The notes beneath the pieces are model-generated. The model saw only the letters and a program-made list of their open reading frames with translations, was not told the origin of the DNA and searched no databases. The position numbers and the translations under genes were made by a program. 5,683 nt of DNA, from contig JAAZXZ010000018.1 of the NCBI GenBank assembly GCA_014239895.1, positions 1 to 5,683 of the forward strand, in the 5' to 3' direction. Positions 1 to 5,325 of the stretch are shown piece by piece; position 1 is the first letter of the stretch, and each line of letters starts with the position of its first letter. This DNA comes from Flavobacteriaceae bacterium. GTDB taxonomy: Bacteria; Bacteroidota; Bacteroidia; Flavobacteriales; Flavobacteriaceae.

Positions 1-644
1 TCCTTGGATTCTTCATTCACTATCGATGCTAAAATCATAACTTCAATTGGTGTTAAAGAAATTTCTTTAGCTTTATTTAATCTATCTATACTCCAAAAAC
101 TCTCATATTCTTTTAACATCCTCTTTTTAAAATCCTCAGAGTTAGTATTCCAATAAAAATTATAACTGTTTGGTAAATACATTGATAATAATGTTTCGTC
201 TGTAAATCCATTTTTTTTCTCAAAAGATGTATCAACTATTGAAGTACTATCAGCTTCTATTTGTTTTGAGATAATTGATGCTAAATCATATATATTCTTA
301 GCATTATTAAATATTAAATCAACCGTTATATTATTGGATCGAATTGAATTTATTATTTGATTATTATTCATACCCTTTTTAATAATAAATCTTCCAGGTT
401 TTATGTTATTTACATAGTTTTTTCTTTCTGCTAAAACTGTAAATGTTGAAGGATCTACAATATAGTCTTTTAACTGTTCTATTAAATTGTTATAATCTGA
501 ATTAGTTCTAATGTATATATATTTAAAGTCTTGACTAAAATTAGTATTGGATGCAAACATTACATTATATACATAATATGAAAATCCCCCCATTATAAGT
601 AATCCTATAATGGATATTGCTACAACTATCTTTTTTATGTACAT
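1..644 (-). CDS. mltG: Endolytic murein transglycosylase MltG (YceG-like), 3' end cut by window
   Basis: I translated this by hand from the minus strand; 214 codons are visible and the frame is still open at the window edge, so the C-terminus is missing. MltG is an inner-membrane lytic transglycosylase that cleaves nascent peptidoglycan strands and sets their length. A short cytoplasmic start (MYIKK) leads into one membrane segment at about residues 6-26. A LysM-like or linker region follows, then the start of the catalytic domain: LPNSYNFYWNT near 155, and LTPIEVMILASIVNEES at about 198-213. The second Glu of NEES (E212) aligns with the catalytic Glu of the E. coli ASIVEKET motif (E218). The ATG at 644-642 is the only ATG after an upstream stop at 665-663, and it overlaps the end of the acetyltransferase gene by 10 nt. 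There is no Shine-Dalgarno motif. The family call rests on recognised motifs; the identification is firm. Confidence 0.9.
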   Translation of the reverse strand, partial: MYIKKIVVAISIIGLLIMGGFSYYVYNVMFASNTNFSQDFKYIYIRTNSDYNNLIEQLKDYIVDPSTFTVLAERKNYVNNIKPGRFIIKKGMNNNQIINSIRSNNITVDLIFNNAKNIYDLASIISKQIEADSTSIVDTSFEKKNGFTDETLLSMYLPNSYNFYWNTNSEDFKKRMLKEYESFWSIDRLNKAKEISLTPIEVMILASIVNEESK

Positions 645-1156
645 GTTAATTGAAATAAATATTCATTTTTATATTCCCCTTTAAAATACACCCAATCCTT
701 TTTTAATCCTACTTCCATAAAACCCAAACTTTTAAATAAGCTAATGCTAGGCTTATTGTTTTCAATTATATTGCAATATAATTGATGGAGATTTAAGTAT
801 TTAAAACTATACTCTATTAGTATTTCTATTGCCTCTTTAGCATATCCCTTATCTCTATTGTCTTTATTAATAAGTATTCCCACGCCAGCTTTTAAATTTT
901 TAAAATCTACGTCAAATAGATCAATTAATCCTATGGAAATATTGTCGTAATCTGAAATCACTAGCCTTAATTGATTGGTTTGATAGATATCTAAATGTGA
1001 GTTTTCTAGATATTTTGATAATATGTGTTTTGAAAATGGGCGAGATGTATTACTTATCTCCCAAAAATCTTCATTATTTTCTGTTGAAAATAAATAATCT
1101 ATATCCTCAGGCTCTAATGCCCTTAAAAAAATCTTTTTACCCTTTAATATCTCCAT
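635..1156 (-). CDS. GNAT-family N-acetyltransferase (RimJ/RimL or SpeG-like)
   Basis: A 173-residue single-domain GNAT protein, full length for the family. It transfers an acetyl group from acetyl-CoA to an amine; the substrate cannot be read from sequence. The N-terminus (LRALEPEDIDYLFSTENN, about 11-28) is typical of RimJ/RimL and polyamine (SpeG-type) enzymes. The acetyl-CoA pyrophosphate-binding motif A is NRDKGYAKEAI at about 100-110. Motif B follows as N133/N134 and SISLFKSLGF at 137-146. The start ATG lies inside the 3' end of dapF (20-nt overlap), and the stop overlaps the mltG start, which implies translational coupling. It is the only gene here with a good Shine-Dalgarno-like sequence: AAAGGAG at 1163-1169, six bases before the ATG. 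That sequence also encodes dapF residues, so it could be incidental. A ribosomal-protein, polyamine or wall-precursor acetylase are all possible. Confidence 0.85.
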   Translation of the reverse strand: MEILKGKKIFLRALEPEDIDYLFSTENNEDFWEISNTSRPFSKHILSKYLENSHLDIYQTNQLRLVISDYDNISIGLIDLFDVDFKNLKAGVGILINKDNRDKGYAKEAIEILIEYSFKYLNLHQLYCNIIENNKPSISLFKSLGFMEVGLKKDWVYFKGEYKNEYLFQLTCT

Positions 1157-1949
1157 TTATTTCTCCTTTATATATTTCAGAAACAGCTCCAGACAACCAA
1201 ATATTAGAAAAGTTATCTCCTACTCTGCTAAACGACACCTTAAGATTACCTCCTTTCATTGAAATTTTAATTTCTTCTTTATTTATTATATTAGAATAAT
1301 TTAAAACAACTGCTACTGCAATTGCACCAGTACCACATGAAAGAGTTTCATCTTCAACACCTCTTTCGTAAGTTCTTACTTTGAACAATGAACTATCAGG
1401 AGTAAATTCGACAAAATTTATATTTACACCTTCATGTTTATATTTGTCTCCATATCTAATTTTTCTACCCTCATTAAAGACATCTATCTTGTCAATATCA
1501 TTAGAGTTTATTACAAGATGAGGGGAGCCATTATCCAAATATATGTTGTCAAAATTTTTATCTATTAAATCATAACTACTCATATCAATATCATTCATTT
1601 TTACTCTAACATAATTGTTGTCTATAATTTCTGCATGATGGGCGCCATCAGAAGCTTGGAAAATTGCTGAGTTATTTATAATACCTAATTTTTTAGCAAA
1701 TTGAGTTACACATCTTGCTCCATTACCGCACATGCCTAATTCTGAGCCATCTGAATTGAAATATTTCATAGTAAAATCAAGATCATTGTTGTCTTCTATT
1801 AAAATCAACCCATCGCATCCTATTCCGTATCTTCTATCACAAATGCTAGAAATAAATTCAGCATTATTGTAATTAAAGTTTCCACCTCTATTGTCAATCA
1901 TAACAAAATCATTGCCTGTACCTTGATATTTGTAAAACTGAATTTTCAT
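1137..1949 (-). CDS. dapF: Diaminopimelate epimerase
   Basis: DapF interconverts LL- and meso-diaminopimelate in the cytoplasm, giving the cross-linking residue of peptidoglycan and the precursor of lysine. It is a cofactor-independent two-base racemase using two cysteines. Both are visible: C74 in MCGNGARC (73-80) and C205 in the ERGVEDETLSCGTG block (195-208). The N-terminal FYKYQGTGNDF signature is at about 5-15. The length of 270 residues is normal. I chose the ATG at 1949-1947. An in-frame TTG three codons upstream (1958-1956) would add only MFL, would start the protein before the conserved MKIQFYKYQG, and sits inside a probable promoter element. It is first gene of the unit with the acetyltransferase and mltG, and is divergent from htrA. 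Its transcript may be almost leaderless (see the promoter entry). Confidence 0.95.
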   Translation of the reverse strand: MKIQFYKYQGTGNDFVMIDNRGGNFNYNNAEFISSICDRRYGIGCDGLILIEDNNDLDFTMKYFNSDGSELGMCGNGARCVTQFAKKLGIINNSAIFQASDGAHHAEIIDNNYVRVKMNDIDMSSYDLIDKNFDNIYLDNGSPHLVINSNDIDKIDVFNEGRKIRYGDKYKHEGVNINFVEFTPDSSLFKVRTYERGVEDETLSCGTGAIAVAVVLNYSNIINKEEIKISMKGGNLKVSFSRVGDNFSNIWLSGAVSEIYKGEINGDIKG

Positions 1950-1955
1950 TAAAAA

Positions 1956-1963
1956 CAAATATA
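1956..1963 (-). promoter_or_regulatory. Putative -7 promoter element of the dapF unit
   Basis: Read on the minus strand this is TATATTTG, an exact match to the flavobacterial -7 consensus TAnnTTTG. No TTG (-33 element) lies 17-23 bases further upstream, so support comes from one box only. Transcription would start only one or two bases before the dapF ATG at 1949, implying a leaderless or nearly leaderless mRNA. Confidence 0.35.
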
Positions 1964-2002
1964 GGAATAATTGTATCTAAAATTTGATTGTTAAATGTAC
2001 GT

Positions 2003-2032
2003 TAAAAATCTAATTTAAAAATTAGATTTTTA
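2003..2032. repeat. 14-bp perfect inverted repeat in the dapF/htrA divergent spacer
   Basis: The arms 2003-2016 (TAAAAATCTAATTT) and 2019-2032 (AAATTAGATTTTTA) are exact reverse complements around a 2-nt centre. The dyad lies between the two divergent genes, 33 nt before the htrA ATG. It could be an operator for a dimeric regulator, an AT-rich cruciform, or chance symmetry in AT-rich DNA. No regulator is recognised. The nearby TAgaTTTA (2033-2040) is a 7-of-8 match to the -7 consensus and could serve htrA. Confidence 0.5.
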
Positions 2033-2064
2033 TAGATTTATAGTTGTATTAATATCTTATAATT

Positions 2065-3492
2065 ATGAAAAAGTTTCTCTACTTGTTTTTAGCGTTAATT
2101 CTAACTCTATTCATTGGAATTAAAGTTAACTCCTATTTTAAATCAATTGAAACAAAAATCAATTTACTTGCTAGTAGTGTTGTCGATGAAACAAATTCAT
2201 TAAATACTATAAAAAGTTCTGGTGAAAATACTTTTCAAAATTTGAATTTTCAGAAGCCAAATTTTGTAGAAGTAGCAAAAACAACAATAGATAATGTTGT
2301 TCACGTAAAAAACTCAACAAATATTTCTAATGATTTTAGTTTAGAGGATTTAATATTTGGTAGAAGGCAGCAACGTCCACTAATTGGTACTGGATCTGGT
2401 GTTATTATATCTCCTGACGGTTATATTATAACCAATTCACATGTCGTAGAAAATGCTGATAAAATTGAAATAACTACAAACAGCAATCAAACATTTGATG
2501 CAGAACTTGTAGGAAGTGACGATCAAAATGATATTGCATTATTAAAGATTAACAGCAATGAAGTTTTATCATATGCTACTTTTGGTGATAGTGACTCTAC
2601 ACAAATTGGTGAATGGGTGCTTGCTGTAGGAAATCCTTTTAATTTGAATTCTACAGTTACCGCTGGAATAATCAGCGCTAAATCAAGAAATTTAGATCCA
2701 TCAGGAAGAACAACACAGTCATATATACAAACAGATGCTGCTGTAAATCCTGGTAATTCAGGAGGAGCATTAGTAAATACAAAAGGGGAATTAATTGGGA
2801 TAAATACAGCAATACAATCTCAAACTGGTTCATACATTGGATATTCATTTGCTGTTCCAAGTAATATTGCAAGAAAAGTAATTGAAGATATAATGGAATT
2901 TGGAGTAGTTCAATATGGTTTTCTTGGTGTAACTGGTTCTTCACTAAATAGCTCAATATCCAAAAAGTTAGGGACAATAGATACTGAAGGATTTTATATT
3001 AGTTCTGTTGAAGAAGGATCTGGCGCAAATATTGCTGGAATAAAAAGTGGAGATATTATTAAAAAAATTGATGGAATAAGTATAAATAAGTTTTCTGATT
3101 TAAAAGGTTATTTAAACTCCAAAAGGCCTAATGATGTGGTTAAGATAAAATTAAAAGTCAATTCAAAAGAAAAATTAGTTTCTGTTAAATTAAATAAGAA
3201 TGAGAGAGTTCAATTTTATCTAATAGGAGTATTAAAAAATATGAGTAAAGAAGAATTAATTAAATCTAATTTTTCTTCTGCAGTGAAAATATCCGAATTC
3301 AATAATAATTATAAAAAATACTGGGAAGATTATGGAATTAAAGTTGGTAATATTGTAAAGTCAATTAATGGTAATAAAATACATACAATATTAGATGTTG
3401 AAAAAATTTTAAAGTCCAGAAAATATCACGACCCAATTAATATTGAAATAATTAATGATAATAATATTACAGAAAGGTTTAATTTTAGATAA
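2065..3492 (+). CDS. HtrA/DegP-family serine endoprotease with two PDZ domains
   Basis: An envelope-stress protease and chaperone of the Do/HtrA family, 475 residues, normal for Bacteroidetes. The N-terminus (residues 1-20, MKKF then a hydrophobic stretch) is a signal peptide or membrane anchor; no clear cleavage site is seen, so it may stay anchored facing the periplasm. The trypsin-like domain is at about 67-275 and has the full catalytic triad: H126 (TNSHVV), D156 (QNDIALLKI) and S232 (NPGNSGGAL). PDZ1 spans about 285-378 (GFLGVTG, then VEEGSGANIAGIKSGDIIKKIDG). A more divergent PDZ2 spans about 385-472 (GIKVGNIVKSINGNKI). The ATG at 2065 starts directly at the MKKF signal and has no Shine-Dalgarno. 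trmD follows after 23 nt, probably in the same transcript. The family is certain; assignment as degP, degQ or degS is not, so no symbol is given. Confidence 0.94.
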   Translation: MKKFLYLFLALILTLFIGIKVNSYFKSIETKINLLASSVVDETNSLNTIKSSGENTFQNLNFQKPNFVEVAKTTIDNVVHVKNSTNISNDFSLEDLIFGRRQQRPLIGTGSGVIISPDGYIITNSHVVENADKIEITTNSNQTFDAELVGSDDQNDIALLKINSNEVLSYATFGDSDSTQIGEWVLAVGNPFNLNSTVTAGIISAKSRNLDPSGRTTQSYIQTDAAVNPGNSGGALVNTKGELIGINTAIQSQTGSYIGYSFAVPSNIARKVIEDIMEFGVVQYGFLGVTGSSLNSSISKKLGTIDTEGFYISSVEEGSGANIAGIKSGDIIKKIDGISINKFSDLKGYLNSKRPNDVVKIKLKVNSKEKLVSVKLNKNERVQFYLIGVLKNMSKEELIKSNFSSAVKISEFNNNYKKYWEDYGIKVGNIVKSINGNKIHTILDVEKILKSRKYHDPINIEIINDNNITERFNFR

Positions 3493-3515
3493 ATTTGCCT
3501 TTTAGATCATTAGTA

Positions 3516-4187
3516 ATGAGAATTGATATAATTACTGTAGTTCCTGAATTATTAAAAAGCCCTTTTGAATCTTCCATACTTAAGAACAGTATTGATAAAG
3601 GCATTGTGAATGTTAAAATTCATAATCTAAGAGAATATTCAAACAATAAATACAAATCCGTAGATGATTATCAGTTTGGAGGTGGGGCAGGAATGGTTTT
3701 GATGATCGAACCAATTGATAAGTGTATTTCTAAATTAAAAAATGAAAGGAAATATGATGAGGTGATTTATCTTTCACCTGATGGAGAGAAATTAGATCAA
3801 TCCATTGCAAATAAATTTTCTTTATTTAGTAATCTAATTATTTTATGTGGACATTATAAAGGAATAGACCAAAGGATAAGAGATAATTTAATTACTAAGG
3901 AAATATCTATAGGTGATTATGTTTTGTCAGGTGGTGAACTTGCTGCCGCTGTCCTTTGTGATAGCATAATTAGATTGATTCCTGGAGTTATTGGAGATGA
4001 GACTTCTGCACTTACTGATTCATTTCAAGACAACCTCCTTTCTTCCCCTATATATACAAGACCTAGAGAATATAAAGGATGGGAAGTCCCTAAAATATTA
4101 ATCAGTGGAAATACTAAGGAAATAGAAAAGTGGAGAATGGAAAAATCAATAGAGGTAACTAAAAATAAAAGACCTGATCTAAAATAA
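3516..4187 (+). CDS. trmD: tRNA (guanine-37-N1)-methyltransferase
   Basis: TrmD uses S-adenosylmethionine to methylate N1 of G37, next to the anticodon of tRNAs that read CNN and some other codons, preventing +1 frameshifting. The protein is 223 residues and complete. The start is canonical (MRIDIITVVPELLKSPFE). The deep trefoil-knot SPOUT fold that binds SAM shows as YLSPDGEKL (85-93), LCGHYKGIDQRI (110-121) and ISIGDYVLSGGELAAAV (130-146). R153 (IIRLIPGV) and D168 (in TDSF) align with catalytic or tRNA-binding residues of the family. YTRPREYKGWEVP (180-192) is the expected C-terminal-domain signature. I chose the ATG at 3516. A TTG at 3495 would add seven residues with no family support. 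The gene lies 23 nt after htrA. The common rpsP-rimM-trmD-rplS cluster is only partly present, with no rpsP or rimM here. Confidence 0.96.
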   Translation: MRIDIITVVPELLKSPFESSILKNSIDKGIVNVKIHNLREYSNNKYKSVDDYQFGGGAGMVLMIEPIDKCISKLKNERKYDEVIYLSPDGEKLDQSIANKFSLFSNLIILCGHYKGIDQRIRDNLITKEISIGDYVLSGGELAAAVLCDSIIRLIPGVIGDETSALTDSFQDNLLSSPIYTRPREYKGWEVPKILISGNTKEIEKWRMEKSIEVTKNKRPDLK

Positions 4188-4199
4188 TTTTTTATAAAG

Positions 4200-4232
4200 A
4201 ATAAAATTATAATTGTTAATTATCATTTTATT
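4200..4232 (+). terminator. AT-only hairpin after trmD, possible terminator
   Basis: The arms 4200-4214 and 4218-4232 form a 15-bp stem with one mismatch (4208 x 4224) and a 3-nt loop. A U-rich run (4236-4241) follows within a few bases. All pairs are A-U, so the stem is weak. The right half overlaps the rplS promoter, so the symmetry may instead belong to that element. Confidence 0.35.
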
Positions 4233-4242
4233 GCTATTTTTG
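4213..4242 (+). promoter_or_regulatory. Flavobacterial-type promoter of rplS
   Basis: TTG at 4213-4215, a 19-nt spacer, then TATTTTTG at 4235-4242. This matches the flavobacterial housekeeping consensus TTG-N17-23-TAnnTTTG in both boxes and spacing. Transcription should start at about 4247-4249, just before the foldable leader, giving a 5' leader of roughly 64 nt. rplS is therefore probably transcribed independently of trmD. Confidence 0.65.
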
Positions 4243-4250
4243 CTGGCGTT

Positions 4251-4291
4251 TTAGGTTAACCTCTCAACAAAAATTGTTCACGTTATCCTGA
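4251..4291 (+). promoter_or_regulatory. Candidate structured leader of rplS (bL19 autoregulation)
   Basis: The short leader can fold into two stacked stems. The outer stem pairs UUAGGUUAAC (4251-4260) with GUUAUCCUGA (4282-4291), with one U-U mismatch and one G-U pair. The inner stem pairs AACAA (4266-4270) with UUGUU (4274-4278) around a AAA loop. An alternative self-palindrome AGGTTAACCT (4253-4262) competes with it. GC content rises locally against the very AT-rich flanks. bL19 leaders that bind L19 are known in other phyla, and I recall a predicted flavobacterial L19 leader class; this match is unverified. Confidence 0.5.
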
Positions 4292-4311
4292 TATAATTTA
4301 AAATTATAAGA

Positions 4312-4662
4312 ATGAGTTCATTAATTAATTTTGTAGAAGATCAATTTGTTGAAAAAAAAGCATACCCAGCATTTAGTTCTGGAGATACAATAACTGTCTA
4401 TTATGAAATTAAAGAAGGAAATAAAAAACGTGTTCAGTTTTTTAAAGGAGTTGTTTTGCAAAGAAGAGGTAGCGCCTCTACTGAAACCTTTACAATAAGA
4501 AAGATGTCAGGTTCTATTGGTGTAGAGAGAATATTCCCAGTTAACTCACCTGCAATTCAAAAAATTGAATTGAACAAAAAAGGAAAAGTTAGAAGAGCAA
4601 GAATATTTTACTTCAGAAATCTTACAGGTAAAAAAGCTAAAATTCAAGAAAAAAGAAGCTAA
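4312..4662 (+). CDS. rplS: 50S ribosomal protein bL19
   Basis: bL19 sits at the interface between the large and small ribosomal subunits. The protein has 116 residues, the usual length. The family core is clear: FSSGDTITVYYEIKEGNKKRVQFFKGVVLQRRG (21-53), then TFTIRKMSGSIGVERIFPVNSP (59-80), VRRARIFYFRNLTGKKAKI (93-111) and a basic C-terminal tail. The ATG at 4312 is the only sensible start; no Shine-Dalgarno precedes it, only AT-rich sequence including a 7-bp dyad (4293-4299 with 4301-4307). It is separated from trmD by 124 nt holding its own promoter and a candidate autoregulatory leader, so it is not simply the last gene of a trmD operon here. A large palindrome begins right after the stop codon. 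Confidence 0.97.
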   Translation: MSSLINFVEDQFVEKKAYPAFSSGDTITVYYEIKEGNKKRVQFFKGVVLQRRGSASTETFTIRKMSGSIGVERIFPVNSPAIQKIELNKKGKVRRARIFYFRNLTGKKAKIQEKRS

Positions 4663-4699
4663 TTCAACTTATTAACAATTGTTAATAATCATAGTTGAA
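4663..4699 (+). terminator. Palindromic hairpin directly after the rplS stop codon
   Basis: A perfect 20-bp palindrome occupies 4669-4688. It is flanked by an outer complementary pair, TTCAACT (4663-4669) and AGTTGAA (4693-4699), with a 5-nt bulge (4688-4692) on the right. As RNA this gives a stem of about 15 bp starting at the first base after the stop codon. A U-rich run comes only at 4716-4720, so it may be a 3'-end stabiliser or processing site rather than a classic intrinsic terminator. Confidence 0.5.
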
Positions 4700-4705
4700 A
4701 AACTG

Positions 4706-4740
4706 TTGAAATTAATTTTTATATTATTGAGTAGTTTTTG
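4706..4740 (+). promoter_or_regulatory. Putative promoter of the large non-coding RNA
   Basis: TTG at 4706-4708, a 23-nt spacer, then TAGTTTTTG at 4732-4740. The second box is one base longer than TAnnTTTG. Weaker alternatives nearby are TATTATTG (4722-4729) and TATATTAG (4753-4760), each one mismatch from consensus. The first choice puts the start at about 4745-4748, upstream of the closing helix strand at 4762, and so fits the folded RNA best. Confidence 0.35.
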
Positions 4741-4745
4741 AAATT

Positions 4746-5253
4746 ATTGATCTATATTAGATTTAAGAATTTGAAGCAAATGCTAAAGTCGGCAACGACA
4801 CAAGTTCAAAGTAAGAAACGTTCTTTTACATAAAATTGTTTTCAAAAAAGCAGAAAGCGGATTGCGCAAGCGAAAAGCCAAAGCAATGCTTTAAAGTATA
4901 AGTGTGTGCCTGCACAAGTTTATGACCTAAAGCAAAAACGCTCAAAAGCAAATCTTGAAAGTTCGCTGGAAAGAAGAGCTCAAGAGCAAAGTTCTAAAAA
5001 GAAACTCTCATGCAAATGAGAGTAGACGATAAGAGCAAAAAGAAAACAATTAAACAGGAATCAGGAGGAAATGCAAGCAGAAGAGAGCAATCTCCGAAGC
5101 AAACAAAGAAACCAGATTCCAAATGAATGAGCATTGAAATCAAGACAAAATGCAAATTCTGTCAGAACCAGCAATGGGGAAATGATTACAAGGTAAATTC
5201 ATAAAAAGCCATATTAGAGTAGGAAACTACAATAATATGGCTTTTGTTTTTTT
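4746..5253 (+). ncRNA. Large structured non-coding RNA, unrecognised class (about 500 nt)
   Basis: No convincing protein gene occupies this interval, and the base composition changes abruptly to A/G-rich and U-poor (positions 5021-5110 hold 48 A and 8 T). Mutually compatible helices can be drawn. A closing helix pairs 4762-4773 with 5194-5205 (11 pairs plus one A-A mismatch). A perfect 10-bp helix pairs 4834-4843 with 5042-5051. Inside that lie hairpin 4862-4873, helix 4887-4893/4928-4934 enclosing 4898-4923, helix 4953-4958/4980-4985 and hairpin 5004-5023. Outside it lie 4788-4799, 4811-4829, helix 5057-5065/5112-5120 enclosing 5083-5094, 5144-5163 and 5168-5177. Six hairpins carry GCAA loops. 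A strong terminator ends it. Motifs of RNase P RNA, tmRNA and SRP RNA are absent. The 5' end is uncertain. It lies between rplS and icd on their strand and is probably a free-standing transcript. Function unknown. Confidence 0.75.
5204..5253 (+). terminator. Two-tier intrinsic terminator with GAAA tetraloop
   Basis: A perfect 13-bp stem (5204-5216 with 5233-5245, containing AAAAGCC/GGCTTTT) is followed by one G and seven T (5247-5253). Above it, across a GA/AA internal loop, sits a second stem GUAG/CUAC (5219-5222 with 5227-5230) closed by a GAAA loop (5223-5226). It ends the non-coding RNA and shields icd, 72 nt downstream of the T run. Its first two bases overlap the 3' strand of the RNA's closing helix. 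Confidence 0.9.
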
Positions 5254-5293
5254 ATATATTCCATATTTTCTGTTATTTCTCAATGTCAATCAT

Positions 5294-5301
5294 TATCTTT
5301 G
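5294..5301 (+). promoter_or_regulatory. Putative -7 promoter element of icd
   Basis: TATCTTTG matches TAnnTTTG exactly. No perfect TTG lies 17-23 bases upstream; TTC at 5268-5270 (23-nt spacer) is the nearest. The predicted start, about 5306, would leave a leader of about 20 nt before the icd ATG. Its position after the strong terminator supports independent transcription of icd. Confidence 0.5.
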
Positions 5302-5325
5302 AAAAACTAATTTTCTGATATTTAA

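Noticed and set aside
997..1299. Plus-strand open frame of 100 codons
   Set aside because: It lies antisense across the acetyltransferase and dapF genes, which are clear family members; the translation has no recognisable domain.
2678..2977. Minus-strand open frame of 99 codons
   Set aside because: It is antisense to the htrA protease domain around the catalytic serine and PDZ1; the Leu/Gln-rich translation looks like a shadow of that coding sequence.
3495..3515. TTG start for trmD seven codons upstream
   Set aside because: TrmD proteins begin at the M-R/K-I-D-I-I-T block encoded from 3516; the added residues match nothing in the family.
4880..4892. Local hairpin AAAGC-AAU-GCUUU
   Set aside because: It competes with the helix 4887-4893/4928-4934 that encloses a further stem; the longer nested arrangement is preferred, though a switch between the two cannot be excluded.
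5063..5130. Short open frame with AGGAGG before an ATG at 5071 (19 codons)
   Set aside because: The AGGAGG-to-ATG spacing is only 2 nt, other genes here do not use Shine-Dalgarno, and both the AGGAGG and the frame lie in the proposed helix 5057-5065/5112-5120. Coding is unlikely.
4767..5159. Alternative pairing of GAATTTG (4767-4773) with CAAATTC (5153-5159)
   Set aside because: It is a perfect 7 bp, but it would break the GCAA hairpin at 5144-5163 and the longer closing helix to 5194-5205; kept only as a possible alternative fold.
4746..5253. RNase P RNA, tmRNA, SRP RNA or group II intron
   Set aside because: I looked for GAGGAAAGUCC-type P4 sequence, a tRNA-like end with a T-loop GGTTCGA and an ALAA-type tag frame, the SRP GGAAG/AGCAG core, and a GUGYG 5' end with a domain V-like hairpin. 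None is present.
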